Shown: positions 33,902-43,215 of the stretch, in pieces | How positions within the stretch are numbered: the stretch's first letter is position 1 | Layout of the letters: each line of letters starts with the position of its first letter | Assembly (NCBI RefSeq): GCF_002159495.1 | Contig: NZ_NFIT01000010.1 | Location: 24,504 to 88,503, forward strand | Reading direction: 5' to 3' | DNA: 64,000 nt | DNA from: Olsenella sp. An293 | Lineage (GTDB): Bacteria > Actinomycetota > Coriobacteriia > Coriobacteriales > Atopobiaceae | Made by a program: the position numbers and the translations under genes | The notes under the pieces: generated by a model | Told to the model about the DNA's origin: nothing | The model's input: the letters and a program-made list of their open reading frames with translations, nothing else | The model's database searches: none

Positions 33902-34824
33902 GCCTGCCGCGCGTCGTCTGCGTGGTCGGGCCCACCGCCTCGGGCAAGAGCGTCGTGGCGGACCTCGTCGCCGAGGGGCTCGGCTCGGCCGTCGTCTCGG
34001 TCGACGCCATGCAGGTGTACCGCGGCATGGACATCGGGACGGCCAAGACGCCGCCCCCCGAGCGCCGCGTCCCTCTTCTCATGGTCGACGTGGTCGACCC
34101 GCTCGAGAGCTACTCCGTCCAGCTCTTCCAGGGGCAGGCCCGGGCCTGCGTGGACGAGCTGCTCTCCCGGGGGCGGGTCCCCGTGCTCGCGGGCGGCACG
34201 GGCCTCTACCTCAACGCCGTCATAGACGAGATGTCCTTCCCCTCGGGCGAGAGGGACGACGATCGCCGCCGCTCCTACGAGGCGCTCGCCGCCGAGCGCG
34301 GGGCCGAGGGGCTCCACGCCCTTCTCGCCTCCCGCGACCCCGAGAGCGCGGCGCTCATCCACCCCAACAACGTCCGGCGCGTCGTCCGCGCCCTCGAGAT
34401 GCTCGACGAGGGCGTCTCCTACGCCCGCCACCATGAGGGGCTCCACGAGAGGCGCGCGCACTACGACGCGCAGGTGTGGGGGCTCACGATGGCACGCGAG
34501 AGGCTCTATGCTCGCATCGACGCGCGCGTGGACGAGATGGTCTCCTCCGGGCTCGTGGACGAGGTGCGCGGGCTCGCCGCCCGCGGGCTCACGACCGAGC
34601 TCACCGCGGGGCAGGCAATCGGCTACAAGGAGGTGCTCGAGGCGCTCGCGGGCGCGTGCACGATGGACGAGGCGATCGAGCGGGTCAAGCAGAGGTCGCG
34701 CCGCTACGCCAAGCGGCAGCTCTCGTGGTTTCGCCATGACGGGCGCGTGCGCTGGATCGACCTCGACGAGACGGACGCCGAGGGGGCCGCGCGGCTCATC
34801 CTCGACGCCGCGGGAGGTGCGTGA
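33898..34824 (+). CDS. miaA: tRNA dimethylallyltransferase MiaA
   Basis: 308 residues. P-loop GPTASGKS, the substrate motif DAMQVYRGMDIGTAK and LAGGTGLYLNAV are intact. It prenylates A37 in tRNAs reading U-starting codons. The ATG overlaps the miaB stop. Confidence 0.94.
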   Translation: MSLPRVVCVVGPTASGKSVVADLVAEGLGSAVVSVDAMQVYRGMDIGTAKTPPPERRVPLLMVDVVDPLESYSVQLFQGQARACVDELLSRGRVPVLAGGTGLYLNAVIDEMSFPSGERDDDRRRSYEALAAERGAEGLHALLASRDPESAALIHPNNVRRVVRALEMLDEGVSYARHHEGLHERRAHYDAQVWGLTMARERLYARIDARVDEMVSSGLVDEVRGLAARGLTTELTAGQAIGYKEVLEALAGACTMDEAIERVKQRSRRYAKRQLSWFRHDGRVRWIDLDETDAEGAARLILDAAGGA

Positions 34825-34825
34825 T

Positions 34826-36154
34826 TTGGGAAGGTTCAAGCCGCTCTCGACGGCGCCGGTGCCGGAGCGCGCCATCCTCGTGGGCGTTGACCTCGGGCGC
34901 TCCGACTGGAGCTGCGAGGAGTCCCTCGCCGAGCTCGCGCGCCTCGCCGAGACCGACGGCGCCGAGGTCGTGATGACGCTCACGCAGCGGCTCGACGCGC
35001 CCGTGCCCAAGACCTTCATCGGCAAGGGCAAGGTCGAGGAGCTCTGCTCCTACGTGCGCAGCCTCGAGGCCGACGTCGTCATCTTCGACGACGAGCTCAC
35101 GCCCTCGCAGCAGTCCAACCTCGAGAGGATCGTGGGCGAGCCCGTCAAGATCATCGACCGCACGGCGCTGATCCTCGACATCTTTGGCGTGCACGCGCGC
35201 ACGCACGAGGGACGCCTGCAGGTGCAGCTCGCCCAGCTCCAGTACGTGCTCCCGCGCCTGCGCGGCATGTGGAGCCACCTGGTGGGGGAGCAGACGCGCG
35301 GCGGCATCGGAAGCCGCTTCGGCCAGGGAGAGAGCCAGCTCGAGGTCGACCGACGCCTGGTGAGGGCGCGGATCTCGACGCTTCGCCGCGAGCTCGAGCG
35401 CCTCGAGCGGCGGCGCGGCGTGCAGAGCAAGGCCCGCTGGGACTCCGGCGTCTATCGCGTGGCGCTCGTCGGCTACACCAACGCCGGCAAGTCGACGCTG
35501 CTCAACCGCCTGACCGGCTCCGACGTCTACGTGCGCGACGAGCTCTTCGCCACGCTCGACCCCACCACGCGGGCGCTCGACCTCGACGAGGGCCGCAAGA
35601 TCACGGTCACCGACACCGTCGGCTTCATCCAGAAGCTCCCGACGATGCTCGTGGAGTCCTTCAAGTCGACGCTCGCCGAGGTGCGAGCCGCCGACCTCGT
35701 GCTTTTGGTGGTCGACGTCTCCGACCCGCACCGCGAGCTCGAGATCGAGGCGGTCCGCTCGGTCCTCGCCGAGATCGGCGCCGACAAGATCCGCTGCGTG
35801 ACCGTGCTCAACAAGTGCGACCTCGTGGACGCCGAGCAGCTGCGCGCCGCGCTGCTCGAGCACCCCGACGCCCAGGTCATCTCCGCCCGCGAGGGCACCG
35901 GCGTGCGGGGGCTGCTCTACCGCATCGCCAAGGAGGCGGCGAGCGACAGCGTCACGATGAGCGTGCTCGTGCCCTACGAGAAGGGCCTGCTCATGAAGAT
36001 GGTCCACGAGCGGTGCCAGGTCATGCGCGAGAGCTACGTCCAGGATGGCCTGCTCGCCACCGTCAAGGCCGACGCGCGCATGGCCTCGACCCTCGAGCCG
36101 TACCGCGTCGAGGACGAGGGCGACGGCGAGAGGGACGCGACGGCCGAGGGCTGA
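34826..36154 (+). CDS. hflX: GTPase HflX
   Basis: 442 residues. The HflX N-terminal domain (TFIGKGKVEEL, DELTPSQQSNLE, GGIGSRFGQGESQLE) precedes a GTPase domain with GYTNAGKST and NKCD. HflX splits or rescues stalled ribosomes. A TTG at 34826 is the best start: GGGAGGTG lies seven bases upstream at 34812-34818, at the very end of miaA, and no in-frame ATG fits. A GTG at 34817 would overlap that site. Confidence 0.9.
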   Translation: MGRFKPLSTAPVPERAILVGVDLGRSDWSCEESLAELARLAETDGAEVVMTLTQRLDAPVPKTFIGKGKVEELCSYVRSLEADVVIFDDELTPSQQSNLERIVGEPVKIIDRTALILDIFGVHARTHEGRLQVQLAQLQYVLPRLRGMWSHLVGEQTRGGIGSRFGQGESQLEVDRRLVRARISTLRRELERLERRRGVQSKARWDSGVYRVALVGYTNAGKSTLLNRLTGSDVYVRDELFATLDPTTRALDLDEGRKITVTDTVGFIQKLPTMLVESFKSTLAEVRAADLVLLVVDVSDPHRELEIEAVRSVLAEIGADKIRCVTVLNKCDLVDAEQLRAALLEHPDAQVISAREGTGVRGLLYRIAKEAASDSVTMSVLVPYEKGLLMKMVHERCQVMRESYVQDGLLATVKADARMASTLEPYRVEDEGDGERDATAEG

Positions 36155-36210
36155 GGGGCCGCGCGCCGCTTACAGAAACCGGCCCGCGCGCAGCGCTAAG
36201 CGACCGCGCG

Positions 36211-36972
36211 CTAGGCGGCGATGAGCATGGTCAGTGCGAGCAGCAGGGGCTGGTGCGCCACGTAGACGAGAAGCGCGTGGCGGCCGATCCACGTGAGGGG
36301 CTCGAGGCGCGCCGACCGTGCCCAGACGGGATAGCCGCGCGCGGCCCACCACGAGCCCATCGCGGCGCCGGCGAGGTACATGAAGAGATAGGGGAGCAGG
36401 GGATAGTAGTCTCCCGAGGCAAAGCCGGGTCCGGGGATGCCAAGCCAGGCGAGCCAGGGGCTCTCGAGAAGCTCCCGGGGCAGCTCTATCCCCATCTGCC
36501 CGAACCCGACGAAGCCCTCCCTGAGGTCGAGCAGGGCGAGAAACGCCACGAGCATCACGGCCGCGGCGACGGGCCCCGACGGAAGCGCGCGGATGCGTCC
36601 GAGCGCCCAGGCGACGAGGGTGCACGCGGCCATGCAGTAGATGATGCCGAAGGATATAGGCGTGTCGACGGCGACGACGGTGGTCACGGCCCAGATCAGC
36701 AGGGCCGCCGCCCCATACTGGAGCGCGCGCCTGAGATTGGAGCGTGAGAGCGGGCACATGCACCCCGCGACAAACAGGAAGGTCCACGAGATGCTCGCGC
36801 TCCAGGCGCCCTGCAGGGGAGGGGCAAACCAGGGAAGATCGACGCCCGCGATGAACCTGAGGTCATAGCAGAGATGAAACAGGACCATCGAGACGACCGC
36901 GATGCCTCGCACGACGTCGAAGACGCCGACGCGGACCCGCGAGCGCTCGTGCTGGCTCGAGGTCTTCTCCAC
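36211..36972 (-). CDS. DUF1624 membrane protein (heparan-alpha-glucosaminide N-acetyltransferase-like)
   Basis: 253 residues with about seven membrane helices. The N terminus VGVFDVVRGIAVVSMVLFHL (Arg and His in the first helix) is the DUF1624 acyltransferase signature, related to lysosomal HGSNAT and acyltransferase 3. It likely moves acetyl groups across the membrane to a surface sugar; the acceptor is unknown. GTG start two bases after the lexA stop, so it may be co-transcribed with lexA and mildly SOS-responsive. Confidence 0.8.
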   Translation of the reverse strand: MEKTSSQHERSRVRVGVFDVVRGIAVVSMVLFHLCYDLRFIAGVDLPWFAPPLQGAWSASISWTFLFVAGCMCPLSRSNLRRALQYGAAALLIWAVTTVVAVDTPISFGIIYCMAACTLVAWALGRIRALPSGPVAAAVMLVAFLALLDLREGFVGFGQMGIELPRELLESPWLAWLGIPGPGFASGDYYPLLPYLFMYLAGAAMGSWWAARGYPVWARSARLEPLTWIGRHALLVYVAHQPLLLALTMLIAA

Positions 36973-36974
36973 CC

Positions 36975-37622
36975 TTAGCCGACCGAGCGGATGAGTGCCG
37001 TGACGCGCCCGAGGATGACGGGGTTGTCGACGTAGATGGGCTCCATGGAGTCGTTCTCGGGCTGGAGGCGGATGCGGTCGCGCTCGCGGTAGAAGGTCTT
37101 GACCGTGGCGGAGTCGTCGATGAGGGCGACGACGATCTCCCCGTCGTGGGCCTCGTGCTGCTCCTTGACGACGATGTAGTCGCCGTCGAAGATGCCGGCG
37201 TTGATCATCGACTCGCCGCGGACGCGCAGGATAAACGAGCTGGCGTCACCGACGATCGAGGTCGGGAGGCTCAAGGTGTCCTCGATGTTCTGCTCGGCGA
37301 GGATGGGCACGCCGGCGGCGACGCGGCCGACGAGCGGCAGGCGGATGACGTCGTGGTCGACGTCCTGGGAGACCGTGGCGAGGGGCTCGTCGCCCTCCTC
37401 GCTCTTGCCCATGACCTCGATGGTGCGCGGCTTCTTGGAGTCGCGCTTGATGAGGCCCTGGCTCTCGAGCGCCTTGAGGTGCATGTGGACGGTGGAGGGG
37501 GAGGCGAGCCCGACGGCCGCCCCGATCTCGCGGACCGACGGCGGGTAGCCGTGCTCGTCTGAGTAGGACTTGATGAAGTCATAGATGGCGAGCTGGCGCT
37601 TGCCGAGCTTTCCTCGTGCCAT
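36975..37622 (-). CDS. lexA: LexA repressor
   Basis: 215 residues. N-terminal winged helix (KLGKRQLAIYDFI, SPSTVHMHLKALESQG). The latent protease has cleavage site Ala103-Gly104 in VAAGVP, catalytic Ser138 (GESMI) and Lys175 (ATVKTF). The ATG at 37622 is supported by AAGGAGG; longer upstream frames cross the operator region and are not used. It represses SOS genes until RecA filaments promote self-cleavage. SOS-box-like sites lie directly upstream, shared with the divergent LysM gene. Confidence 0.95.
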   Translation of the reverse strand: MARGKLGKRQLAIYDFIKSYSDEHGYPPSVREIGAAVGLASPSTVHMHLKALESQGLIKRDSKKPRTIEVMGKSEEGDEPLATVSQDVDHDVIRLPLVGRVAAGVPILAEQNIEDTLSLPTSIVGDASSFILRVRGESMINAGIFDGDYIVVKEQHEAHDGEIVVALIDDSATVKTFYRERDRIRLQPENDSMEPIYVDNPVILGRVTALIRSVG

Positions 37623-37674
37623 GTGGGCCTCCTTCTTCCGTGAAGCCATGATACCGCAGCATGGGCCAAGTTGC

Positions 37675-37737
37675 AAACAGATGTTCGTTTTCTCTTGACA
37701 CGAACAATTGTACCCCCATAATAGGGTACAGACGTTC
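37675..37737. promoter_or_regulatory. Divergent lexA / LysM-gene promoter region with three SOS-box-like sites
   Basis: Three sites fit GAAC-N4-GTTC with one mismatch each: AAACAGATGTTC (37675-37686), GAACAATTGTAC (37702-37713) and GTACAGACGTTC (37726-37737). For the rightward gene, TTGACA (37695-37700) and CATAAT (37717-37722) are 16 bases apart and the middle box lies in the spacer. The leftward lexA promoter may use TTGACC near 37743 with TATTAT near 37720. All sites overlap promoter elements, as expected for LexA control in both directions. Confidence 0.75.
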
Positions 37738-37807
37738 TCATTGGTCAATTGTTGTCCGGTCGCCACGATATAAACGTCTCGACCACAAGAGACGAAAGGG
37801 GATATCG

Positions 37808-38266
37808 ATGAGCGCTTGCAGCTGCTCGGCCTACGCCGCCGTTGAGGGGACCTCCGCCCTGAGCCCGTGCGAGAGCGGGCTCGTCCTGATCGAGGGCGGC
37901 CGCGCCGGACGCCTTGCCGCTCGGGCCCCGCGCCCCGCGCGCCACGCGGACGCCGGCGGCCTGACGCTCGGCCAGACGGTGCGCGCGCTGGTCTGCGGCG
38001 GCCTCGTCATCCTGGCCGTCGTGGTGGCCTCGGCGCTGGTCGACCCGGCCCGCGCCGCGGGCGTCCAGAGCGCCCTCGACGAGCTGCCCACGCGCTCCGT
38101 CATCGTCTCGAGCGGGGACTCCCTCTGGGGCATCGCCGCAGGCTGCGAGCTTGACGCCCCCACAGACGAGGTCGTCACGTGGATCCAGGAGCGCAACGGC
38201 ATCGAAGGCGGCCTCGTCGTCCCCGGACAGGAGCTGATGGTCCCCGTCGCCGGGGCGCAGGGCTAG
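37808..38266 (+). CDS. LysM membrane protein, candidate SOS cell-division inhibitor (YneA/ChiZ-like position)
   Basis: 152 residues. A Cys/Ala-rich N terminus, one membrane helix (about 58-78, LVCGGLVILAVVVASALV), then a LysM domain (about 97-146; SSGDSLWGIA, PGQELMVPV). The ATG at 37808 follows GAAAGGGGATATC. It is divergent from lexA and controlled by SOS-like boxes. This is the arrangement of Bacillus yneA and mycobacterial Rv2719c (chiZ), small LysM membrane proteins that delay division after DNA damage; nrdR also follows Rv2719c. Overall sequence similarity to them cannot be judged here, so the function is inferred from context and architecture. Confidence 0.75.
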   Translation: MSACSCSAYAAVEGTSALSPCESGLVLIEGGRAGRLAARAPRPARHADAGGLTLGQTVRALVCGGLVILAVVVASALVDPARAAGVQSALDELPTRSVIVSSGDSLWGIAAGCELDAPTDEVVTWIQERNGIEGGLVVPGQELMVPVAGAQG

Positions 38267-38363
38267 CGCCGCTCCTTTCCGTCAGGTTTCGGGACGGCGG
38301 CGAGGCTTCGAGATTTGAACATTTTGTGATACCTTCTCTTGTGCGTATTCACGAGGAGGTCTC

Positions 38364-38813
38364 ATGCGTTGTCCCAAATGCGGGTGCGAGGAGTCAAAGG
38401 TCGTTGACTCCCGGCCCTCCGAGAACAACGACGCCATCAGGCGACGTCGCGAGTGCACGCGCTGCGGCTTCAGGTTCACCACCTACGAGCGCTGCGAGGA
38501 GCTCCCGCTCGTCGTCGTCAAGCGGGACGGGCGCAAGGAGCCCTTCGATCGCCAGAAGCTCATGCGCGGCCTTGTGACGGCCACCGTGAAAAGGGACGTG
38601 CCGCTCTCGGCGCTCTCCGCGCTCATCGACGACATCGAGTCGGAGCTGCGCGACGGCGGGGTGACCGAGGTCTCCTCGGTAGACCTTGGCGGCATGGTGC
38701 TCAAGCGCCTCGTCTCCGTCGACAAGGTGGCATACGTGAGGTTCGCGTCCGTGTATCGCGACTTCAAGGACGTTGACGAGTTCAGCGAGGAGCTGAGGAG
38801 CCTGAATGACTGA
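38364..38813 (+). CDS. nrdR: Transcriptional repressor NrdR
   Basis: 149 residues. Zinc ribbon [18 protein letters not shown] ... [12 protein letters not shown] and an ATP-cone domain ([20 protein letters not shown]). It senses ATP/dATP and represses ribonucleotide reductase genes. ATG after ACGAGGAGGTCTC. Overlaps dut by eight bases. Confidence 0.95.
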   Translation: MRCPKCGCEESKVVDSRPSENNDAIRRRRECTRCGFRFTTYERCEELPLVVVKRDGRKEPFDRQKLMRGLVTATVKRDVPLSALSALIDDIESELRDGGVTEVSSVDLGGMVLKRLVSVDKVAYVRFASVYRDFKDVDEFSEELRSLND

Positions 38814-39252
38814 GGACCGCATCGAGCTTCCGATCAAGCGCCTCGACCCCTCCGTCGAGCTGCCCACCTATGCCTACGCCGGCGACGCCGGCCTTGACCT
38901 GCGCGCCAACGAGGACGTCGTCCTCGCCCCGCACGAGCGCCGCCTCGTCTCCACGGGGCTCGCCGTCGCCATCCCCGAGGGCTACGCCGGCTTCGTCCAG
39001 CCCAGAAGCGGGCTCGCCCTGCGCGAGGGCCTCTCGATGGCCAACACGCCCGGCCTCGTGGACGCGCACTACCGCGGCGAGCTCAAGGTGTGCGCCGTGA
39101 ACCTCGACGACGAGCGACCCATCACCATCTCGCGGGGCGAGCGCATCGCCCAGCTCGTCATCCAGCGCGTGCCCGTCGTCTCGCTCATCGAGGTCGACGA
39201 GCTCGACGAGACCGACCGCGGCGCCGGCGGCTTTGGCTCGAGCGGCGTCTGA
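38806..39252 (+). CDS. dut: dUTP diphosphatase
   Basis: 148 residues with the trimeric dUTPase motifs: [36 protein letters not shown] and the C-terminal GGFGSSGV. It hydrolyses dUTP to dUMP, keeping uracil out of DNA. Overlap with nrdR links it to nucleotide-pool control. Confidence 0.95.
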   Translation: MTEDRIELPIKRLDPSVELPTYAYAGDAGLDLRANEDVVLAPHERRLVSTGLAVAIPEGYAGFVQPRSGLALREGLSMANTPGLVDAHYRGELKVCAVNLDDERPITISRGERIAQLVIQRVPVVSLIEVDELDETDRGAGGFGSSGV

Positions 39253-39327
39253 CGTCTGGTTTTGCGCCCGCGGCCGCGCCGCGAGGCAAGACATAGTGTA
39301 CGTACCAAACGAAAGGGATGTTTACGT

Positions 39328-40641
39328 ATGGATTCTTTCTTCAAGGCAGGTGAGAGGGGCTCGAGCGTCGGCCAGGAGATTCGCGCTGGCCTGACGACGT
39401 TCCTCGCGATGGCGTACATCATCGCGGTGAACCCCTCGCTGCTCACGGCGGCCGGCATTCCTGCGGGCGCCGCGGTCACGTCGACCTGCATCGGCGCCGG
39501 CGTCATGACCATCCTCATGGGCCTCTTCGCCAACCGCCCGCTCGCCTGCGCCTCCGGCATGGGCGTCAACGCCGTCTTTGCCTACACCCTCGCCGGCATC
39601 GCCGGCGGTGACTGGCACGCCGCGAGCGCGGTCATCTTCATCGAGGGCGTCGCCATCCTCATCCTGGTCCTCTGCGGCCTGCGCGAGGCCATCATGGACG
39701 CCATCCCCGTGTCGCTTCGTCACGCCATCTCGGTCGGCCTCGGCCTGTTCATCGCCATGATCGGCCTCGCCGACGCCGGCATCATCGTCGCGGACGAGTC
39801 CACGATGGTCGCCCTCGGCGACGTCTTCAGCCCCACGTTCCTCGTCGGCCTGATCTCGATCGTCGTGACGATCGTCCTCTACGCCATGAACGTCAAGGGC
39901 TCGCTTCTGCTCGGCATCGTGATCGCCGTGGTCGCCGGCATCCCGCTCGGCGTCACCCAGATGCCCTCCGGCATCGTCTCCGGCCTTGACTTCACCACCT
40001 TCGGCGCCCCGTTCCTCTCCGACGAGGCGGGCGTCATGGGCATCGCCAAGGTCGTGACCAACCCCACGCTGCTCGTCTTCGCCTTCTCCCTCATGATGTC
40101 CGACTTCTTCGACACCATGGGCACCGCGATGGCCGTCGCCAAGCAGGGCGAGTTCCTCGAGTCTGACGGCCGCGTGAAGGACATCAAGCCCATCCTCATC
40201 GTCGACTCCGCCGCCGCCGCCGTGGGCGGCCTCGTCGGCGCCTCCTCGATCACGACCTTCGTCGAGTCCGCCTCCGGTGCCGCCGACGGCGGTCGCACCG
40301 GCCTCTCCTCGGTCGTCGCCGGCGTGCTCTTCATCGTCGCCGCGTTCTTCTCGCCGCTCATCTCCATCGTGAGCTCCGCGGCGACCTGCGGCGCCCTGGT
40401 CTTCGTCGGCTACCTCATGATGAGCGAGGTTCACGAGATCGACTGGTCCGACCTCCTCGAGGGTCTGCCCGCGTTTCTCATCGTCGCCGGCGTGCCCCTG
40501 ACCTACTCGATCTCCAACGGCATCGGCTTTGGCTTCATCGCCTACGTCGTCGTCGCCGCCGTCACCGGCCAGCTCAAGAAGGTCAAGCCGCTCATGTGGG
40601 TCGCGGCCTTCGCCTTCCTGGTGTACTTCCTCGTCGTCTAG
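39328..40641 (+). CDS. NCS2 family purine permease (AzgA/PbuG type)
   Basis: 437 residues, about 12-13 membrane helices. LTTFLAMAYIIAVNP and ASGMGVNAVFAYT are AzgA-branch signatures, as is the SDFFDTMGT motif. These proton symporters import hypoxanthine, guanine or adenine. ATG at 39328 after GAAAGGGATG. The 75-base leader is too short for a purine riboswitch, and none is seen. Confidence 0.88.
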   Translation: MDSFFKAGERGSSVGQEIRAGLTTFLAMAYIIAVNPSLLTAAGIPAGAAVTSTCIGAGVMTILMGLFANRPLACASGMGVNAVFAYTLAGIAGGDWHAASAVIFIEGVAILILVLCGLREAIMDAIPVSLRHAISVGLGLFIAMIGLADAGIIVADESTMVALGDVFSPTFLVGLISIVVTIVLYAMNVKGSLLLGIVIAVVAGIPLGVTQMPSGIVSGLDFTTFGAPFLSDEAGVMGIAKVVTNPTLLVFAFSLMMSDFFDTMGTAMAVAKQGEFLESDGRVKDIKPILIVDSAAAAVGGLVGASSITTFVESASGAADGGRTGLSSVVAGVLFIVAAFFSPLISIVSSAATCGALVFVGYLMMSEVHEIDWSDLLEGLPAFLIVAGVPLTYSISNGIGFGFIAYVVVAAVTGQLKKVKPLMWVAAFAFLVYFLVV

Positions 40642-40651
40642 GTGACCAGAC

Positions 40652-40682
40652 GAGGGCCCGGGAGATCCCGGGCCCTCTTTTT
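40652..40682 (+). terminator. Intrinsic terminator after the purine permease
   Basis: GAGGGCCCGGGA and TCCCGGGCCCTC form a near-perfect stem followed by TTTTT. Confidence 0.92.
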
Positions 40683-40711
40683 CTAAACACACTCTCTCAG
40701 GGAGGTGAGCC

Positions 40712-41983
40712 ATGAGCGCACATGAGCGCGAGGTCATCGGCGTCGACGACCGTGTCTCGGTCGGCCGCGCCATCCCTCTGGGCATCCAGCACATGATGTC
40801 GATGTTCGGCTCGACGGTGCTCGTCCCGGTCCTCACCGGGCTCGACCCCAACGTCGCCATCATGTGCTCGGGCATCGGCACGATCTGCTACCTGCTCGTC
40901 ACCGGCAACAAGATCCCGAGCTACCTCGGGAGCTCCTTTGCCTTCATCAGCCCCATCCTCGCGGTGGGCGCCACCAAGGGCCTCGACGCCGCCATGTCCG
41001 GCGTCATCGTCGCGGGCCTGGTGTTTCTCGCCGTCGCCGGCATCATCAAGCTCGTGGGCACCGGCTGGCTCGACCGGCTGCTGCCCCCGGTCCTTGTGGC
41101 CTCGGTCATGGTCGTCATCGGCGTCGGCCTCGCCGCCACCGCCGCGGACATGGCCTTCATGACCGACCTGCCCGACGGCACGACGGCCTTCTTCGGCACC
41201 GGCGCGATCGTCGCGGCGGTCACCCTCGCCGCCGCCGTGATCTTCTCCGGCATGAGCGGCATCGTCGGGACCGTCCCGGTCCTTCTCGCCATCATCGTGG
41301 GCTACCTGCTGTCGCTCGCGCTCGGGCTCGTGGACTTCGCTCCCGTGGCCGAGGCCGCCTGGGTCGGCCTGCCGCACGTCTCGATGCCGCGCTTCGACCT
41401 CGGCGCCGTGGCGCTCGTGGCCCCCGTCGCCGTGGTAGTGGTCATCGAGCACATCGGGCACCTGCTCGCCGTCGGCGAGATCGTGGGCAAGGACTACCGC
41501 GAGATGCTGCCGCGCTCGCTTGCCGGCGACGGCATCTCCACGATGATCTCCGGCTTCCTCGGCGGCCCCCCGACGACCACCTACGCCGAGAACATCGGCG
41601 TCATGAGCGTGACGCGCGTCTACTCGACCCAGATCTTCTGGTACGCGGCGGGGTTCGCCCTCGTGGTCGGCGGCTTCTGTCCCAAGCTCGCGGCCCTCAT
41701 CCAGTCGATCCCGAGCCCGGTCATGGGCGGCGTGAGCCTGCTGCTCTTTGGCCTCATCGCGTCCAACGGCCTGCGCATGCTCGTCTCCAACCGCGTGGAC
41801 TTTGACGTCAACCGCAACCTGATGATCGCCTCCGTCGTGATCATCCTGGGCGTGGGCATGGAGACCTCGGGCATCTCGATCCCCATCGGCGACTACACGC
41901 TGCCCGGCATGGCCACCTCGACGCTCGTGGGCATCCTCATGAACCTCGTGCTGCCGAGGCCCAAGGAGGACTCCGCGTCCTAG
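40712..41983 (+). CDS. NCS2 family uracil/xanthine permease (UraA type)
   Basis: 423 residues, 12-14 membrane helices. GGPPTTTYAENIGVM and EHIGHLLAVGEI match UraA/PyrP/RutG uracil transporters. ATG after GGGAGGTGAGCC. It has its own terminators on both sides, so it is probably expressed independently of the purine permease. Confidence 0.88.
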   Translation: MSAHEREVIGVDDRVSVGRAIPLGIQHMMSMFGSTVLVPVLTGLDPNVAIMCSGIGTICYLLVTGNKIPSYLGSSFAFISPILAVGATKGLDAAMSGVIVAGLVFLAVAGIIKLVGTGWLDRLLPPVLVASVMVVIGVGLAATAADMAFMTDLPDGTTAFFGTGAIVAAVTLAAAVIFSGMSGIVGTVPVLLAIIVGYLLSLALGLVDFAPVAEAAWVGLPHVSMPRFDLGAVALVAPVAVVVVIEHIGHLLAVGEIVGKDYREMLPRSLAGDGISTMISGFLGGPPTTTYAENIGVMSVTRVYSTQIFWYAAGFALVVGGFCPKLAALIQSIPSPVMGGVSLLLFGLIASNGLRMLVSNRVDFDVNRNLMIASVVIILGVGMETSGISIPIGDYTLPGMATSTLVGILMNLVLPRPKEDSAS

Positions 41984-42010
41984 CGGCGCCTTCGCAAGCT
42001 CTTCCAAGGG

Positions 42011-42043
42011 GGCGGCGGCCAAATGCTGGTCGCCGCCTCTCAT
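42011..42043 (+). terminator. Probable terminator after the uracil permease
   Basis: GGCGGCGGCC pairs with GGTCGCCGCC (one G-T pair) across a seven-base loop, followed by TCTCATATT. Confidence 0.6.
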
Positions 42044-42111
42044 ATTGATTAGGATGGGGGAGCGCGGGGTATCCCTTCAAGTAAGCCTCAGACCCGCGAA
42101 AGGGGAGCGAC

Positions 42112-43062
42112 ATGCCAGAGCTCGTATCCAAGGACCTCGTGATCGTCGGCGGCGGCCCGGCGGGACTTTCCGCCGCCATCTACGCGCGCCGCTCGCTGCT
42201 CGACGCCGTGACCCTCGAGCGCGAGGCGCTCGGCGGGCAGACCATCCTCACGAGCGAGATCGACAACTATCCCGGCGTGCCGCACACGGACGGCTTCACG
42301 CTCTCGGACGCCATGCGCGCCCAGGCCGAGGAACTCGGCGCCCACATTGTCATGGACCCGGTGAGCTCGATCGGGCTCGACGATAAGACGGGCCGCTTCG
42401 TCGTGGAGGCCGCCTCCGCCCGCTACGACGCCGCCTCGGTCATCCTCGCCGCCGGCGCCCGCCCGCGCCCGGCCGGCTTCGAGGGCGAGGAGCGCTTCGC
42501 CGGTCACGGCGTCTCGTACTGCGCCACGTGTGACGGCATGTTCTACAGGGACAAACAGGTGTTCGTAGTCGGGGGAGGGAACTCGGCCGCGGAGGAGGCG
42601 CTCTTCCTGGCCCGCATCGCGAGCAAGGTGACCCTCATCGTCCGCAAGGACCACCTGAGGGCCCAGACGGCGCTCGTCCGCGAGCTCGAGGAGAACGAGA
42701 AGGTCGAGCTCAGGCTGCTCACGAGCATCGTGTCCGTCGAGGGCGACGAGCTGCCCGGCAAGATCACGCTGCGCGACAACGCCACGGGCGCCACGTACGT
42801 CGAGCGCTTTGAGGAGGGCTCCGTGGGCATCTTCGTCCTCGTGGGCCGAATCCCGGAGACCGAGCTCGTGAGCGGGCTCGTGAAGCTCGACGGGCAGGGC
42901 TACGCGCTCACGGACGAGCGCATGGCAACGTGGACGCCGGGTCTGTTCGTCGCGGGAGACGCGCGCGCCAAGCCGCTGCGTCAGATCGTGACGGCCGCGT
43001 CGGACGGCGCCGTGGCGGCCACGAGCGCGGCGGCGTACCTCGGGCTGCCGGTGGAGGGCTAG
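42112..43062 (+). CDS. Thioredoxin-disulfide reductase-like flavoprotein
   Basis: 316 residues. FAD motif VIVGGGPAGLSAA, redox pair CATCDG, NAD(P) motif VVGGGNSAAEEAL and C-terminal FVAGDARAKPLRQI. It reduces thioredoxin or a related partner with NAD(P)H. No thioredoxin gene is adjacent, and TrxB-like paralogues with other partners exist, so trxB is not assigned firmly. ATG follows AAAGGGGAGCG. Confidence 0.85.
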   Translation: MPELVSKDLVIVGGGPAGLSAAIYARRSLLDAVTLEREALGGQTILTSEIDNYPGVPHTDGFTLSDAMRAQAEELGAHIVMDPVSSIGLDDKTGRFVVEAASARYDAASVILAAGARPRPAGFEGEERFAGHGVSYCATCDGMFYRDKQVFVVGGGNSAAEEALFLARIASKVTLIVRKDHLRAQTALVRELEENEKVELRLLTSIVSVEGDELPGKITLRDNATGATYVERFEEGSVGIFVLVGRIPETELVSGLVKLDGQGYALTDERMATWTPGLFVAGDARAKPLRQIVTAASDGAVAATSAAAYLGLPVEG

Positions 43063-43130
43063 CGCAGGCCCTTCTCGCCAGATTACGCAAAACCATGATA
43101 ATATATCTTATGTAAAGTAGCGATAAGAGC

Positions 43131-43168
43131 GAGCTGGAGGGGTAGCGCCGCGCCGTCCCCTCCTGCTC
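43131..43168. terminator. Hairpin between convergent genes
   Basis: GAGC-T-GGAGGGG pairs with CCCCTCC-T-GCTC. It lies between the flavoprotein gene and convergent clcA. The AT-rich patch 43095-43130 just before it has no recognised gene. Confidence 0.6.
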
Positions 43169-43215
43169 TCTATTGCCTTGAGGCCCCCAGGGGCTTTCGC
43201 TCTGCCCGGCGCGCC

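Noticed and set aside
37623..37766. N-terminal extension of LexA to an upstream start
   Set aside because: It would translate the divergent promoter and SOS boxes; AAGGAGG supports the start at 37622.
39253..39327. Possible purine riboswitch before the AzgA-type permease
   Set aside because: Only 75 bases separate it from dut and no three-way junction or conserved purine-aptamer loops are visible.
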